DNA of 64,000 bases from Streptomyces chromofuscus (GCF_015160875.1 NZ_CP063374.1:2790001-2854000), one strand, 5' to 3'. Numbered from the stretch's first letter, positions 37,294 to 48,058 are shown. Numbers and translations are program-made. The notes: a model not told the origin generated them from the letters alone.

Positions 37294-38826
37294 TCAGCCC
37301 CTCCCCAGGAGCAGTCGGGCCTCGCCGACGGTGATGACGGATCCGGTGACGAGCACGCCGCCGCCCGCGAACTCGCCCTCCTCCTCGGCCAGCGTGATCG
37401 CCGCCTCCAGCGCGTCCGGCAGCCTCGGCTCCACCTGGACCCGTTCCTCGCCGAAGACCTCGACGGCGATGCCCGCCAGCTCATCCGCGTCCATCGCGCG
37501 GTGGCTGGAGTTCTGGGTGACGACGACCTCCGCGAAGACCGGCTCGAAGGCCTCCAGCAGCCCGCGCACGTTCTTGTCGCCGCTGGCCCCGACGACCCCG
37601 ATGAGCCGGCTGAACTGGAAGGCCTCGCCGACCGCCTCGGCGGCGGCCCGGGCGCCCGCCGGGTTGTGCGCGGCGTCGAGGACGACGGTGGGCGACCGCC
37701 GTACGACCTCCAGCCGCCCCGGCGAGGCGACGGCGGCGAAGGCCTTGCGCACGGTGTCGATGTCCAGCGGCTCGGGCCGCTGCGCGCCCACGCCGAAGAA
37801 CGCCTCCACGGCGGCCAGCGCGACGGCGGCGTTGTGCGCCTGGTGGGCGCCGTGCAGCGGGAGGTACACCTCCGTGTACTCACCGCCGAGCCCGCGCAGC
37901 GTCAGCAGCTGCCCGCCGACGGCGACCTGCCGCGCCACCACCCCGAACTCCAGGCCCTCGCGGGCCACGGTCGCATCCACGTCCACGGCCTTCTTCAGCA
38001 GCACCTGGGCCGCGTCCACCGGCTGCTGGGCCATGATCACTGTGGCGCCGGCCTTGATGATCCCGGACTTCTCCCCGGCGATCTCGCCGGGCGTCCCGCC
38101 GAGCCGGTCGGTGTGGTCGAGGTCGATCGGCGTCACGACGGCCACGTCACCGTCGATGACGTTCGTGGCGTCCCAGCTCCCGCCCATGCCCACCTCGACG
38201 ACGGCGACGTCGACCGGCGCGTCGGCGAAGGCGGCGTACGCCATCCCGGTCAGCACCTCGAAGAAGGACAGCCGGTACTCCTGCTGGGCGTCCACCATCT
38301 CGACGTAGGGCTTGACGTCCTGGTACGTCTCGACGAACCGCTCGGCGGAGATCGGCGCCCCGTCCAGGCTGATCCGCTCGGTGATGGACTGCACGTGGGG
38401 CGAGGTGTACCGCCCGGTCCGCAGGTCGAAGGCGCCCAGCAGGGCCTCGATCATGCGGGCGGTGGAGGTCTTGCCGTTGGTGCCCGTGAGGTGGATCGAG
38501 GGGTACGACCGCTGCGGATCGCCGAGCACGTCCATCAGCGCGGAGATGCGGGTGACGGACGGCTCCAGCTTGGTCTCGCCCCAGCGCGTCGCGAGCTCCG
38601 CCTCGACCTCCCGCACCGCCTTGTCGACCTCGGGGTCCGTGGGGCGCGCCGGCGCGTCGGCCTGCTGGGGGCCGCCCTGCGTCCGCAGGGTGCGGCTGCC
38701 GGCCTCGATCACCGCGAGGTCCGGGTCGCGGGAGGTTTCCGCCTCGACGATGTCCTCGAAGGACTCGAAGGGGTCGAGGGGGTCGAGGGGGTCGGGCTGG
38801 TCGTTGCTGCCGGGGATGTCGCTCAC
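37294..38826 (-). CDS. folC: Folylpolyglutamate synthase / dihydrofolate synthase
   Basis: 510 residues from GTG 38826. The Mur-ligase fold ATPase has the P loop HLTGTNGKTSTARMIEAL near 112-129, the family loop VEVGMGGSWDATNVID near 210-225, and DAAHNPAGARAAAEAVG in the C-terminal domain. The enzyme adds glutamates to folates (and may make dihydrofolate). The first ~60 residues are acidic with repeated DPLDPLD, an extension beyond the catalytic domain seen in Streptomyces homologues. Transcribed away from valS; a dispersed repeat and the valS terminator lie before it. Confidence 0.95.
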   Translation of the reverse strand: MSDIPGSNDQPDPLDPLDPFESFEDIVEAETSRDPDLAVIEAGSRTLRTQGGPQQADAPARPTDPEVDKAVREVEAELATRWGETKLEPSVTRISALMDVLGDPQRSYPSIHLTGTNGKTSTARMIEALLGAFDLRTGRYTSPHVQSITERISLDGAPISAERFVETYQDVKPYVEMVDAQQEYRLSFFEVLTGMAYAAFADAPVDVAVVEVGMGGSWDATNVIDGDVAVVTPIDLDHTDRLGGTPGEIAGEKSGIIKAGATVIMAQQPVDAAQVLLKKAVDVDATVAREGLEFGVVARQVAVGGQLLTLRGLGGEYTEVYLPLHGAHQAHNAAVALAAVEAFFGVGAQRPEPLDIDTVRKAFAAVASPGRLEVVRRSPTVVLDAAHNPAGARAAAEAVGEAFQFSRLIGVVGASGDKNVRGLLEAFEPVFAEVVVTQNSSHRAMDADELAGIAVEVFGEERVQVEPRLPDALEAAITLAEEEGEFAGGGVLVTGSVITVGEARLLLGRG

Positions 38827-38900
38827 GAGGTCAGTCTACGGAGCGGGGCTGACAAAGGTCGGGGGTGGCTGTCCCGTCGTTCGGCTGCGGGTCGAGGGGG

Positions 38901-38955
38901 CTGGTCGCGCCCGCGCGGCGGAGCCGCACCTCGATACAGCCCCGTGCCCCTGAGG
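38901..38955. repeat. Dispersed Streptomyces intergenic repeat, copy 1
   Basis: The sequence around cgcggcggagccgcacctcg is closely matched by a copy at 49605-49652 (cgcggcggggccgcacttcg), with shared flanks tcgcgccc- and -atac-gccccg. Both copies lie in gene-free gaps. Such elements are common in Streptomyces genomes near gene ends. Confidence 0.7.
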
Positions 38956-39000
38956 GCGTCCAGGGCCCGGCGGTGACATGGCACCGCGCCCTTGAGGGGC

Positions 39001-39041
39001 GTGAGGGTCCCCGGCGCCTACCGGGCACCGGGGACCCTCAC
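39001..39041 (-). terminator. Terminator of valS
   Basis: A perfect 14-bp inverted repeat (gtgagggtccccgg and its complement) with inner GCC/GGC pairing, 15 bp beyond the valS stop. Confidence 0.85.
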
Positions 39042-39055
39042 CCTCGTGACGACAC

Positions 39056-41680
39056 TCACGCCTGCGGCAGGCGCTCCAGCTGGGCCTGGATGCGTGCGAT
39101 GTCCTCGTCCGCCTTGGCGAGGCGGGTGCGGATCTTGTCGACGACGTGGTCCGGGGCCTTGGCCAGGAACGCCTCGTTGCCGAGCTTGGCCGTGGCCTGC
39201 GCCTTCTCCTTCTCGGCGGCCGCGAGGTCCTTGGCGAGCCGCTTGCGCTCCGCCGCGACGTCGATCACGCCGGACAGGTCCAGCGCGACCTCGACGCCCG
39301 CCACCGGCAGCGTCGCCGTCGCCGCGAAGCCCTCGCCCTCGGGCTGGAGCCGCAGCAGCTGGCGGATGGCGGCCTCGTGCCCGGCCAGCGCCGTGCCGTG
39401 GAGGGTCAGCCGGGCCGGGACCCGCTGGCCGGGCTGCAGGCCCTGGTCGGCGCGGAAGCGGCGGACCTCGGTGATGACCGACTGGAGCGTGCCGATCTCC
39501 CGCTCGGCGTCCGCGTCCCGGAAGCCGGAATCAGTCGGCCACTGGGCGATGACGACCGACTCCCCACCGGTCAGCGTGGTCCACAGCGTCTCCGTGACGA
39601 AGGGGACCACCGGGTGCAGCAGGCGCAGGGTGACGTCCAGGACCTCGCCCAGGACCCGCTTGCTGACCTCGGCGGCCTCGCCGCCCGCCTGGAAGGTGGT
39701 CTTGGACAGCTCGACGTACCAGTCGAACACCTCGTCCCACGCGAAGTGGAACAGCGCGTCCGACAGCTTCGCGAACTGGTAGTCCTCGTAGAACGCGTCG
39801 ACCTCGGCGACCACCGAGTTCAGGCGCGAGAGGATCCAGCGGTCCGTCGAGGACATCCTCGCCGGGTCCGGCAGCGGGCCGTCCACCGTCGCGCCGTTCA
39901 TCAGCGCGAAGCGGGTGGCGTTCCAGATCTTGTTGGCGAAGTTGCGGGAGCCCTGGACCCAGTCCTCGCCGATCGGGACGTCGACGCCGGGGTTGGCGCC
40001 GCGCGCGAGCGTGAAGCGCAGGGCGTCGGAGCCGTACTTGTCCATCCAGTCCAGCGGGTTGACGACGTTGCCGAAGGACTTGGACATCTTCTTGCCGTTC
40101 TGGTCACGGACCATGCCGTGCAGCGCGATGGTGTGGAACGGCGGGGTGCCGTCCATCGCGTACAGCCCGAACATCATCATCCGGGCGACCCAGAAGAAGA
40201 GGATGTCGTAGCCGGTGACCAGGACGGAGTTCGGGTAGAACTTCGCGAGCGACTCGGTCTCCTCGGGCCAGCCCAGCGTGGAGAACGGCCACAGGCCGGA
40301 CGAGAACCAGGTGTCGAGGACGTCGGAGTCCTGGCGCCAGCCCTCACCGCTCGGCGGCTCCTCGTCGGGGCCGACGCAGACGACCTCGCCCTGCGGGCCG
40401 TACCAGACCGGGATGCGGTGGCCCCACCACAACTGCCGCGAGATGCACCAGTCGTGGAGGTTGTCGACCCAGTCGAAGTACCGCTTCTCCATCTCCTGCG
40501 GGTGGATGGCGACCTTGCCCTCGCGGACCGCGTCGCCGGCGGCCTTGGCGAGCGGGCCGACCTTGACCCACCACTGCATGGACAGGCGCGGCTCGATGGT
40601 GGTCTTGCAGCGCGAGCAGTGGCCGACGGAGTGGACGTAGGGCCGCTTCTCGGCGACGATCCGGCCCTCGGCGCGCAGCGCGGCGACGATGGCGGAGCGG
40701 GCCTCCAGCCGGTCCAGGCCCTGGAAGGGGCCGTGGGCGGTGATGACCGCGTGCTCGTCCATGACCGTGATGGCGGGCAGGTCGTGGCGCTGGCCGATCT
40801 CGAAGTCGTTCGGGTCGTGCGCCGGGGTCACCTTGACGGCGCCCGTGCCGAACTCGGGGTCGACGTGCTCGTCCGCGACGACCGGGATGGAACGGTCGGT
40901 CAGCGGCAGCTTGATGAGCTTGCCGACGAGGTGCCTGTACCGCTCGTCCTCGGGGTGAACGGCGACGGCGGTGTCACCGAGCATGGTCTCGGCACGGGTG
41001 GTGGCGACGACGATGGTGTCGTCCCCGTCGCCGTACTTCATGGAGACGAGCTCGCCGTCGTCGTCCTGGTACTCGACCTCGATGTCCGAGATGGCGGTCA
41101 GACAGCGGGGGCACCAGTTGATGATGCGCTCGGCGCGGTAGATCAGCTCGTCGTCGTGGAGCCGCTTGAAGATGGTCTGGACGGCCTTGGACAGGCCCTC
41201 GTCCATCGTGAACCGCTCACGCGACCAGGCGACGCCGTCACCCAGGCGCCGCATCTGGCCGGAGATCTGCCCGCCGGACTCGGCCTTCCACCGCCAGACC
41301 CGCTCGACGAAGGCCTCGCGGCCGAGGTCGTGGCGGGACTTGCCCTCCTTGGCCAGCTCCCGCTCGACGACGTTCTGCGTGGCGATGCCGGCGTGGTCCA
41401 TGCCGGGCTGCCACAGCGCCTCGTACCCCTGCATCCGCTTGCGGCGGACGAGGGCGTCGATGAGCGTGTGCTCGAAGGCGTGCCCGAGGTGCAGGCTGCC
41501 GGTGACGTTCGGCGGCGGGATGACGATGGTGTACGGCGGCTTGTCGCTCTTCGCGTCCGCCTCGAAGTAACCCCGCTCCACCCAGCGCTCGTACAGCGGC
41601 CCCTCTACGTCGGCCGGCGCGTACTGGGTCGGCAGTTCGGTGTCGGGCGCTGGTGGCTGCTGCTGAGCGTTCTCGGTCAC
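39056..41680 (-). CDS. valS: Valyl-tRNA synthetase
   Basis: 874 residues from GTG 41680, normal length. Class I signatures: HLGH at 64-67 (HIGH box) and KMSKS near 530 in [20 protein letters not shown]. The editing domain ([20 protein letters not shown]) is present, so misloaded threonine can be removed. The C-terminal valyl coiled-coil arm ends [20 protein letters not shown]. The enzyme charges tRNA-Val. It is a single-gene unit with its own terminator. Confidence 0.97.
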   Translation of the reverse strand: MTENAQQQPPAPDTELPTQYAPADVEGPLYERWVERGYFEADAKSDKPPYTIVIPPPNVTGSLHLGHAFEHTLIDALVRRKRMQGYEALWQPGMDHAGIATQNVVERELAKEGKSRHDLGREAFVERVWRWKAESGGQISGQMRRLGDGVAWSRERFTMDEGLSKAVQTIFKRLHDDELIYRAERIINWCPRCLTAISDIEVEYQDDDGELVSMKYGDGDDTIVVATTRAETMLGDTAVAVHPEDERYRHLVGKLIKLPLTDRSIPVVADEHVDPEFGTGAVKVTPAHDPNDFEIGQRHDLPAITVMDEHAVITAHGPFQGLDRLEARSAIVAALRAEGRIVAEKRPYVHSVGHCSRCKTTIEPRLSMQWWVKVGPLAKAAGDAVREGKVAIHPQEMEKRYFDWVDNLHDWCISRQLWWGHRIPVWYGPQGEVVCVGPDEEPPSGEGWRQDSDVLDTWFSSGLWPFSTLGWPEETESLAKFYPNSVLVTGYDILFFWVARMMMFGLYAMDGTPPFHTIALHGMVRDQNGKKMSKSFGNVVNPLDWMDKYGSDALRFTLARGANPGVDVPIGEDWVQGSRNFANKIWNATRFALMNGATVDGPLPDPARMSSTDRWILSRLNSVVAEVDAFYEDYQFAKLSDALFHFAWDEVFDWYVELSKTTFQAGGEAAEVSKRVLGEVLDVTLRLLHPVVPFVTETLWTTLTGGESVVIAQWPTDSGFRDADAEREIGTLQSVITEVRRFRADQGLQPGQRVPARLTLHGTALAGHEAAIRQLLRLQPEGEGFAATATLPVAGVEVALDLSGVIDVAAERKRLAKDLAAAEKEKAQATAKLGNEAFLAKAPDHVVDKIRTRLAKADEDIARIQAQLERLPQA

Positions 41681-41815
41681 CCGCTCAGTTTAGGGGTGTC
41701 ACGGGGTGGTCCCGAAACACGATTCTTTGTAACGGCTCCCACCCCGATGCGGTGCGATTCCTGTGACTGCGCCAGGATGTCGTGAACACATAAGCATCTG
41801 GAGGGGAAGCCAGGA

Positions 41816-42775
41816 ATGAGTTACAACCAGCCGGGCCCGTACGGCGGGCAGCCCCAGCAGCCCGGACCGTACGGCCAGCCGGGTCCGTACGGCCAGCAGC
41901 CGCAGGCGCCCCAGCCCGGCTACGGCTACCCCCAGCAGCCAGGCCAGCCGCAGCCGGGGTACGGCTACCCGCAGCAGGCTCCGCAGGGCGTCCCGCCCCA
42001 GCAGCCCCCGTACGGCCAGCAGCCCCCGTACGACCAGCAGCCGCCCTACGGCCAGGCTCCGTACGGATCCGGTCCGATGCCCCCGGCGCCGGGCGGCGGC
42101 AAGAAGAAGACCGGGCTCGTCATCGGCGCGGTGGCGGTCGTGGCGGCGATCGCGGTCGGCGCGTACTTCGTGCTCGGCGGGGGCGGTGGCAACGGCTCAG
42201 ACATCGCGGACGACGGCCCGCACAAGCTCACGACGCCGGCGACGGTGCTCGGCGAGTACAAGAAGGGCAGCGGCGACAGCTCGGACGCCGCGATGAGCGA
42301 GTCCGACCTGAAGGATGCCGAGAAGTGGGGCGTCAAGAACCCCAAGGATGTGAACGCGAACTACCAGGCGGGGGCGGACGGAAGTAACCCGTTGGCCGGG
42401 AAGCTCCTCTCGTTCGGCGGCGTCTACGGCGAGATCGAAGACCCCGAGAAGGTGGTCGACGCGCTCTTCGCCTACATGAAGAAGGACGCCGCGGGCGAGG
42501 ACGTCACGTTCGAGGGTGAGCCGAAGGCGTACACCCCCGAGGGCCTCGACGGTGCCATCCTCAAGTGTCAGGTGGCCAACATGAAGAACACCGAGGCCTC
42601 GGCGGGCGAACCCACCGAGATGAAGATGACCTACTGCGTCTGGGGTGACCACAGCACCGTCGGCTTCGTCCTGCCCATGGAGTTGTCCGACGTCGCCGCG
42701 GGCAAGAGCACGGACGCAGAAGAGGCGGCCGAGATCACCGCCAAGCTGCGCAAGGAAGTCCGCGTCAAGGCCTGA
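41816..42775 (+). CDS. Membrane protein with Pro/Gln/Tyr/Gly-rich N-terminus
   Basis: 319 residues. The first ~95 consist of [14 protein letters not shown] repeats, low complexity and cytosolic. One membrane helix follows ([21 protein letters not shown], near 98-118), then an extracellular domain of ~195 residues with two Cys (LKCQVANM ... MTYCVWG) that could form a disulfide. The domain begins [17 protein letters not shown]. Proteins of this layout are common in Streptomyces; none has an agreed role. ATG 41816 has CAGGA and GGAGGGG upstream. Divergent from valS, with the terminator at 42788 downstream. Confidence 0.75.
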   Translation: MSYNQPGPYGGQPQQPGPYGQPGPYGQQPQAPQPGYGYPQQPGQPQPGYGYPQQAPQGVPPQQPPYGQQPPYDQQPPYGQAPYGSGPMPPAPGGGKKKTGLVIGAVAVVAAIAVGAYFVLGGGGGNGSDIADDGPHKLTTPATVLGEYKKGSGDSSDAAMSESDLKDAEKWGVKNPKDVNANYQAGADGSNPLAGKLLSFGGVYGEIEDPEKVVDALFAYMKKDAAGEDVTFEGEPKAYTPEGLDGAILKCQVANMKNTEASAGEPTEMKMTYCVWGDHSTVGFVLPMELSDVAAGKSTDAEEAAEITAKLRKEVRVKA

Positions 42776-42787
42776 CGCCACCTCAGC

Positions 42788-42827
42788 CGAGAAGGGGCCC
42801 CGGTCGACCGACCGGGGCCCCTTCTCG
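42788..42827. terminator. Bidirectional terminator between 41816 gene and clpX
   Basis: A perfect 19-bp inverted repeat (cgagaaggggccccggtcg and its complement) separated by 2 bases, between the converging ends at 42775 and 42845. Confidence 0.9.
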
Positions 42828-42844
42828 TCACGCGGCGTCAGCTG

Positions 42845-44131
42845 TCACGCGGACTTCTGCTCGCCCGGCCCCCGCCCCCGCGCGTCCCGCGGGATCAAAG
42901 TCGGGTTGACGTTGGAGTGGACGACGTCCGCGGTGATGACGACGCGGGCGACGTCCTTGCGGGACGGGACCTCGTACATCACGGACATCAGCACCTCCTC
43001 CATGATGGCGCGCAGGCCGCGGGCGCCGGTCTGGCGGAGGATGGCCTGGTCGGCGATGGCCTCGAGCGCCTCGCGTTCGAAGTCCAGCTCCACGCCGTCG
43101 AGTTCGAACAGGCGCTGGTACTGCTTCACCAGGGCGTTGCGCGGCTCGACCAGGATCTGCAGCAGCGCCTCACGGTCGAGGTTGTGCACGGACGTGATCA
43201 CCGGCAGGCGGCCGATGAACTCCGGGATCATGCCGAACTTGACCAGGTCCTCCGGCATGACGTCCTGGAACTGGTCCTTGGCCTCCAGCTCGCGCTTGGA
43301 GCGGATCGTCGCGCCGAAGCCGATGCCCTTCGCGCCCGCCCGGGACTCGATGATCTTCTCCAGCCCGGCGAAGGCGCCGCCCACGATGAACAGCACGTTC
43401 GTCGTGTCGATCTGGATGAACTCCTGGTGCGGGTGCTTGCGGCCGCCCTGCGGCGGCACGGAGGCCGTGGTGCCCTCCAGGATCTTCAGCAGGGCCTGCT
43501 GCACGCCCTCGCCGCTGACATCGCGTGTGATGGAGGGGTTTTCACTCTTCCGCGCGACCTTGTCGATCTCGTCGATGTAGATGATCCCGGTCTCGGCCTT
43601 CTTGACGTCGTAGTCGGCCGCCTGGATCAGCTTCAGCAGGATGTTCTCGACGTCCTCGCCGACGTAGCCCGCCTCCGTCAGCGCCGTCGCGTCGGCGATC
43701 GCGAACGGGACGTTGAGCATGCGCGCGAGGGTCTGCGCCAGGAGGGTCTTGCCGGAGCCCGTGGGGCCCAGCAGCAGAATGTTGGACTTCGCCAACTCGA
43801 TGGCGTCGTCGCGGCCTTGCGCGCCGCCGTTCTCCCCGGCCTGGACGCGCTTGTAGTGGTTGTAGACGGCGACGGAGAGGGCCTTCTTCGCCGCCTCCTG
43901 GCCGACCACGTAGCCCTCGAGGAACTCGTAGATCTCGCGCGGCTTGGGCAGCTCCTCCCAGCGCACCTCGCTGGTCTCCGCGAGCTCTTCCTCGATGATC
44001 TCGTTGCAGAGATCGATGCACTCGTCGCAGATGTACACACCGGGGCCTGCGATGAGCTTCTTGACCTGCTTCTGGCTCTTGCCGCAGAACGAGCACTTGA
44101 GCAGATCGCCGCCGTCACCGATGCGTGCCAC
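42845..44131 (-). CDS. clpX: ATP-dependent unfoldase ClpX
   Basis: 428 residues. The N-terminal zinc-binding domain has two CxxC pairs ([12 protein letters not shown] near 13-24 and [10 protein letters not shown] near 35-44). The AAA+ module shows Walker [13 protein letters not shown] near 120 and Walker [14 protein letters not shown] near 183-195, and the ClpP-docking loop IGF occurs in [11 protein letters not shown]. ClpX unfolds proteins and feeds them to ClpP1P2. GTG 44131 is the start. It is separated from clpP2 by 187 bp that contain a long inverted repeat, so it may have its own promoter. Confidence 0.97.
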   Translation of the reverse strand: MARIGDGGDLLKCSFCGKSQKQVKKLIAGPGVYICDECIDLCNEIIEEELAETSEVRWEELPKPREIYEFLEGYVVGQEAAKKALSVAVYNHYKRVQAGENGGAQGRDDAIELAKSNILLLGPTGSGKTLLAQTLARMLNVPFAIADATALTEAGYVGEDVENILLKLIQAADYDVKKAETGIIYIDEIDKVARKSENPSITRDVSGEGVQQALLKILEGTTASVPPQGGRKHPHQEFIQIDTTNVLFIVGGAFAGLEKIIESRAGAKGIGFGATIRSKRELEAKDQFQDVMPEDLVKFGMIPEFIGRLPVITSVHNLDREALLQILVEPRNALVKQYQRLFELDGVELDFEREALEAIADQAILRQTGARGLRAIMEEVLMSVMYEVPSRKDVARVVITADVVHSNVNPTLIPRDARGRGPGEQKSA

Positions 44132-44233
44132 GGTGTGCTTCCCCTTCGCCTGGGAGACGACTGGACTGGTCCAGCGGCTCCTGGTGCTGCCTTATGTCCG
44201 ACGGTACCTTGCCGAGCCCCCCGTTCGGGCCCC

Positions 44234-44293
44234 CCTTGGCACGGTTCACTTTGACGTGCACCTTGCCACGCACAGTGTCACACCGTGCCAAGG
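44234..44293 (-). repeat. Inverted repeat between clpP2 and clpX
   Basis: Perfect 12-bp arms (ccttggcacggt at 44234-44245 and its complement at 44282-44293) are separated by 36 bases. It may be a terminator of clpP1P2 or a site controlling clpX. Confidence 0.5.
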
Positions 44294-44318
44294 AGCGGCG
44301 TACATTACAGGATCCGCG

Positions 44319-44999
44319 TCAGCGGACCGATGCGTTGTTCATCTTGCGCGTCGAGATGATCTGGTCGATCAGGCCGTACTCCAGCGCGTCCTCGGCGGTG
44401 AGGATCTTGTCGCGCTCGATGTCCTCGCGGATCTTCTCGATCGACTGGGTGGAGTGCTTGGCGAGCATCTCCTCCAGCTGCGAGCGCATCCGCAGGATCT
44501 CGTTCGCGGCGATCTCCAGGTCGGAGACCTGGCCACGCCCGGTCTCGCTGTACGGCTGGTGGATCAGCACGCGCGCGTTCGGCAGCGCCATGCGCTTGCC
44601 GGGCGTACCGGCGGCCAGCAGCACGGCCGCGGCGGAGGCCGCCTGGCCCATGCAGACCGTCTGGATGTCCGGCTTGACGAACTGCATCGTGTCGTAGATC
44701 GCCGTCAGCGCGGTGAAGGATCCGCCGGGGCTGTTGATGTAGACCGAGATGTCCCGGTCGGGGTCCATCGACTCCAGGCACAGCAGCTGCGCCATGACGT
44801 CGTTGGCGGAGGCGTCGTCGATCTGGACGCCGAGGAAGATCACGCGCTCCTCGAAGAGCTTCGCGTACGGGTCGTACTCGCGGATGCCCTGGGAGGTGCG
44901 CTCCACGAAGCGCGGGATGACGTAGCGGGACTCGGCCTGCGGGCCGGTGTACTCGGCGCGCACACGGTCGTAGATGCCGCTGCCGGGGAAGTCGTTCAC
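44319..44999 (-). CDS. clpP2: ATP-dependent protease subunit ClpP2
   Basis: 226 residues. Serine-protease triad: Ser in [15 protein letters not shown] near 110-124, His in VLIHQPYSE near 137, and Asp later near 187. The N-terminal stretch before [14 protein letters not shown] is longer than in clpP1, as in other Streptomyces ClpP2. ClpP1 and ClpP2 form a mixed chamber opened by ClpX or ClpC. ATG 44999 lies 77 bp after clpP1, same operon. Confidence 0.95.
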   Translation of the reverse strand: MNDFPGSGIYDRVRAEYTGPQAESRYVIPRFVERTSQGIREYDPYAKLFEERVIFLGVQIDDASANDVMAQLLCLESMDPDRDISVYINSPGGSFTALTAIYDTMQFVKPDIQTVCMGQAASAAAVLLAAGTPGKRMALPNARVLIHQPYSETGRGQVSDLEIAANEILRMRSQLEEMLAKHSTQSIEKIREDIERDKILTAEDALEYGLIDQIISTRKMNNASVR

Positions 45000-45076
45000 G
45001 GTGTCTCCTGAAAGGGGCTGGGGCGGTGGCTGGGGGCGCTGGGCGGCATACGGGACCCTGAAGGGGCCGTACGCCC

Positions 45077-45700
45077 CTAGGAGGCCGCCCCGGTGCCGCC
45101 GCCGCCCGGCATGCCGGCAGCCGTGGGAATGACGTCGTCGATGAGGCCGTACTCCTTGGCCTCGAAGGCGTCGAACCAGCGGTCACGGTCGGAGTCGCGG
45201 GTGATCTGCTCCACCGACTGGCCCGTGTGCTGGGAGGTCAGCTCAGCCATGCGCTTCTTGGTGTGCAGCAGCCGCTCGGCGTGGATCTTGATGTCCGAGG
45301 CCGACCCCGCCAGACCGGCGGAGGGCTGGTGGATCAGGATCTCGGCGTTCGGCAGCGCGAAGCGCTTGCCGGGGGTGCCGGCGCTGAGCAGGAACTGGCC
45401 CATGGAGGCGGCGAGGCCCATGGCGATCGTCACCACGTCGTTCTTGATGAACTGCATGGTGTCGTAGATCGCCATGCCGGCCGTGATCGAGCCGCCGGGG
45501 CTGTTGATGTACAGGTAGATGTCCTTGTCCGGGTCCGCGGCAAGGAGCAGCAGCTGCGCGGTGATCTTGTTCGCGATGTCGTCGTCGACCGGCTGGCCGA
45601 GGAAGATGATCCGCTCGTTGAGCAGCCGGTTGTAGACCTGGTCGCCGAGGCCACCACCGATGGAAGGCTCGCCGGCGGCGGAGGGCATCAGATTCGTCAC
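45077..45700 (-). CDS. clpP1: ATP-dependent protease subunit ClpP1
   Basis: 207 residues from GTG 45700 (AGGTGGATAC upstream), giving the standard N-terminus [16 protein letters not shown]. Triad: Ser in [15 protein letters not shown], His in ILIHQPSAG, Asp in the last third ([14 protein letters not shown] region). It is the first gene of the clpP1-clpP2 operon. A ClgR-type box lies ~100 bp upstream, in line with known ClgR control of clpP1 in Streptomyces. The longer frame to 45742 is ignored because it has no SD and no similarity. Confidence 0.95.
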   Translation of the reverse strand: MTNLMPSAAGEPSIGGGLGDQVYNRLLNERIIFLGQPVDDDIANKITAQLLLLAADPDKDIYLYINSPGGSITAGMAIYDTMQFIKNDVVTIAMGLAASMGQFLLSAGTPGKRFALPNAEILIHQPSAGLAGSASDIKIHAERLLHTKKRMAELTSQHTGQSVEQITRDSDRDRWFDAFEAKEYGLIDDVIPTAAGMPGGGGTGAAS

Positions 45701-45801
45701 GTATCCACCTGCTCGTCTTGCGACGGCGCGCGGCCGTCTCACGTGTCGTATTCATGGACCCTAACGCGCGGGTCCCTTCGGGGAATCCCGGAGAGGTGAC
45801 T

Positions 45802-45815
45802 GTTCGCTGTGAGCG
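45802..45815 (-). promoter_or_regulatory. ClgR-type operator upstream of clpP1
   Basis: The sequence GTTCGC-TGTGA-GCG fits exactly the published ClgR consensus GTTCGC-N5-GCG found before clpP1, clpC and lon in Streptomyces. It lies ~100 bp before the clpP1 start and 35 bp from the tig terminator. Orientation is reversed relative to the gene. Confidence 0.75.
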
Positions 45816-45849
45816 CAGGGTCGCCGGCCGGTTGCCCGGCCGTAAGCAA

Positions 45850-45884
45850 AAGGGCCCCGGGCGTGATGCTCTCCCGGGGCCCTT
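45850..45884 (-). terminator. Terminator of tig
   Basis: A 12-bp perfect stem (aagggccccggg and its complement) with an 11-base loop, directly beyond the tig stop at 45896. Confidence 0.85.
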
Positions 45885-45895
45885 CCTACGGCTGT

Positions 45896-47278
45896 CTACG
45901 CCTCGTCGTCCTTCTTGTCACCCTCGGTGACCTCGGCGGACTGCTCGGTCTCGGCCTCGTCCTCGTCCTCGTCCTCGAGGTCGACGATCTCGCCGTTGGT
46001 GTCCTTGACCGTGGCGGCCTCGACGACGACCGCGAGGGCCTTGCCGCGGGCGACCTCGCCGACCAGGAGCGGGACCTGGCCCTGCTCGACGACGGCCTGG
46101 GCGAACTGGTCGGGGGACATGCCGGAGGAGGCCGCGCGCCGCATGAGGTGCTCGGTCAGCTCGTCCTGGTTGACGTTGAGCTTCTCCTGCTTGACCAGCT
46201 CGTCGAGGACGAACTGGGTCTTGATGCCCTTGACCGCCGCCTCGCGGGTCTCGGTCTCGAACTCCTCGGCGGTCTTGCCCTGGATCTCCAGGTACTTGTC
46301 GAGGGTCAGACCCATCTGGCCGAGCTGGTGGTGCTCCAGGTTGTGCTTGCGGGTGTTGATCTCGTCCTCGAGGAGCTTCTCGGGGACGGGCACCTCGACG
46401 AGCTCCAGCAGCTTCTCCAGGACGCGCTCCTGGGCCTGCGTGGCCTGGTCGAACTGCTTCATGTTCGCCAGCCGCTTGCGGCTGTCGGCCTTCAGCTCGT
46501 CCAGCGTGTCGAACTCGGAGGCGAGCTGCGCGAAGTCGTCGTCCAGCTCGGGCAGTTCCCGCTTGGCGACCTGGGTGACCTTGACGGTGACCTCGGCCTC
46601 ACGGCCGGCCGCGGAGCCGCCCTTGAGCTCGGAGGTGAAGGTGGCCTCCTCGTTGGCCGCCAGACCCTTCACGGCGTCGTCGATGCCGTCCAGCAGCTCA
46701 CCGGAGCCGATGGTGTAGGAGACGCCGCTCGCGACGCCGTCCTCGAGGACCTCGCCGTCGACCTTGGCCTCCAGGTCGATCGTGACGACGTCGCCGTCCT
46801 CGGCGGCGCGCTCGACCGGCGTGGTGGAGGCGAAGCGCTCACGGAGCTGCTCGACCGACTTGTCGATGTCCTCGTCGGTGACCTCGACCGCGTCGACCTC
46901 GACCTCGATGCCGGAGTAGTCCGGGATCTCGATGACCGGGCGGACGTCGACCTCGGCGGTGAAGGCCAGCAGCTCGTTGTCCTTCAGCTCGGTGATGTCG
47001 ACCTCGGGCTGGCCCAGGACGTTGAGCTCGGCCTCGTTGACGGCCTCCGTGTAGAACTTCGGCAGCGCGTCGTTGACGGCCTCCTCCAGTACGGCGCCAC
47101 GGCCGAACCGCTGGTCGATCACCCGGGCCGGGATCTTGCCCTTGCGGAAGCCCTTCACCGTGACCTGCTGGTTGATCTTCTTGTACGCCGCGTCGAGGCT
47201 GTCCTTGAGCTCCTCGAAGGGCACCTCGACAGTGAGCCGAACCCGGGTCGGGTTCAGGTTCTCCACGGCGCTCTTCAC
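45896..47278 (-). CDS. tig: Trigger factor (ribosome-associated chaperone)
   Basis: 460 residues from GTG 47278 (AAGGAGACC six bases upstream). The N-terminal ribosome-binding domain carries the signature [12 protein letters not shown] near residue 45; the FKBP-type prolyl isomerase domain covers about 150-250 ([16 protein letters not shown]); the C-terminal helical domain ends in an acidic tail ([14 protein letters not shown]...). Trigger factor folds nascent chains at the ribosome exit. The gene is directly upstream of clpP1P2 and ends at its own terminator. Confidence 0.97.
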   Translation of the reverse strand: MKSAVENLNPTRVRLTVEVPFEELKDSLDAAYKKINQQVTVKGFRKGKIPARVIDQRFGRGAVLEEAVNDALPKFYTEAVNEAELNVLGQPEVDITELKDNELLAFTAEVDVRPVIEIPDYSGIEVEVDAVEVTDEDIDKSVEQLRERFASTTPVERAAEDGDVVTIDLEAKVDGEVLEDGVASGVSYTIGSGELLDGIDDAVKGLAANEEATFTSELKGGSAAGREAEVTVKVTQVAKRELPELDDDFAQLASEFDTLDELKADSRKRLANMKQFDQATQAQERVLEKLLELVEVPVPEKLLEDEINTRKHNLEHHQLGQMGLTLDKYLEIQGKTAEEFETETREAAVKGIKTQFVLDELVKQEKLNVNQDELTEHLMRRAASSGMSPDQFAQAVVEQGQVPLLVGEVARGKALAVVVEAATVKDTNGEIVDLEDEDEDEAETEQSAEVTEGDKKDDEA

Positions 47279-47450
47279 GGTTCGGTCTCCTTGTGGCTGA
47301 CTTCTGGGGTTCTGCCGGGACCCGACGGGTCCGGCGGATGTGGCCGCCCGGAGGACTTCAGTGATGAGACACACGGGCGTGCAGCTTGCATAGTAACGGC
47401 AGCGGGTACACGGCCCAAAAGGCGATCACGCGTGGTGATCGGGTGACTGG

Positions 47451-47524
47451 TCGGGGTGGCGGGATTTGAACCCACGGCCTTCCGCTCCCAAAGCGGACGC
47501 GCTACCAAGCTGCGCCACACCCCG
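47451..47524 (-). tRNA. tRNA-Pro (anticodon TGG)
   Basis: 74 nt. On the minus strand the acceptor stem CGGGGTG pairs with CACCCCG (discriminator A), the anticodon loop is TTTGGGA and the T-loop is GTTCAAATC. CCA is not encoded. Confidence 0.95.
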
Positions 47525-47699
47525 TCTGGTGCGACACGTAGGGTACATGCCCGCAGGCAGCGGGGCTGCCGCATTTCCCGAGGGCCACGCGATGTCGGCC
47601 CGCCGCCGGCCTCCGGACGGAACGGGGTGTGCGGTGAGGGGGGCCGACCCGCTACGATGCCTGCAGTGCCGCGGGCGACTGACCTGCGGCGCGTCGTGT

Positions 47700-47770
47700 G
47701 CGGGCGTAGCTCAATGGTAGAGCCCCAGTCTTCCAAACTGGCTACGCGGGTTCGATTCCCGTCGCCCGCT
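47700..47770 (+). tRNA. tRNA-Gly (anticodon TCC)
   Basis: 71 nt. Acceptor GCGGGCG pairs with CGCCCGC (discriminator T), anticodon loop CTTCCAA, T-loop GGTTCGATTCC. CCA is not encoded. Divergent from tRNA-Pro. Confidence 0.95.
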
Positions 47771-47777
47771 CTGCCCG

Positions 47778-47821
47778 CTCAGGGCCCGGCAGGAGGTTCG
47801 ATCTCCTGTTCGGGCCCTGAG
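47778..47821 (+). terminator. Hairpin after tRNA-Gly
   Basis: An 11-bp stem (ctcagggcccg and complement) continues after a small bulge with caggag/ctcctg and a 7-base loop. It starts 8 bp after the tRNA and probably ends its transcript. Confidence 0.75.
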
Positions 47822-47863
47822 GCGTTTCCGGGCGGCAGCGTTTCCGGACCGCACCGGGGACCG

Positions 47864-48058
47864 TCAGAAGCTGATCGAGTTGATCGTTTCGGCTATCGAA
47901 TCGAGGAAGCGGTTGATCGACGGCGCCATGCCGGTCGAGGCGAGGAAGAAGCCGAAGAGGATCGCCACGACGGCGGGACCCGCCTTGATCGAGCCCCCTC
48001 GCATCATCACCACCAGGATGATCGCCAACAGCAGCACCACTGACAGTGAAATGGCCAC
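47864..48058 (-). CDS. Small membrane protein
   Basis: 64 residues from GTG 48058. Two hydrophobic helices (LSVVLLLAIILVVMM at 5-19 and AVVAILFGFFLASTGM around 29-44) joined by a short basic loop, then an amphipathic helix INRFLDSIAETINSISF. It resembles the short predicted membrane proteins conserved next to tRNA genes in Streptomyces. No function is known to me. Confidence 0.7.
   Translation of the reverse strand: MAISLSVVLLLAIILVVMMRGGSIKAGPAVVAILFGFFLASTGMAPSINRFLDSIAETINSISF

Noticed and set aside
47778..47821. Possible third tRNA after tRNA-Gly, because gttcgatc looks like a T-loop
   Set aside because: There is no room for D and anticodon arms; the sequence folds as a single long hairpin, so it is a terminator.
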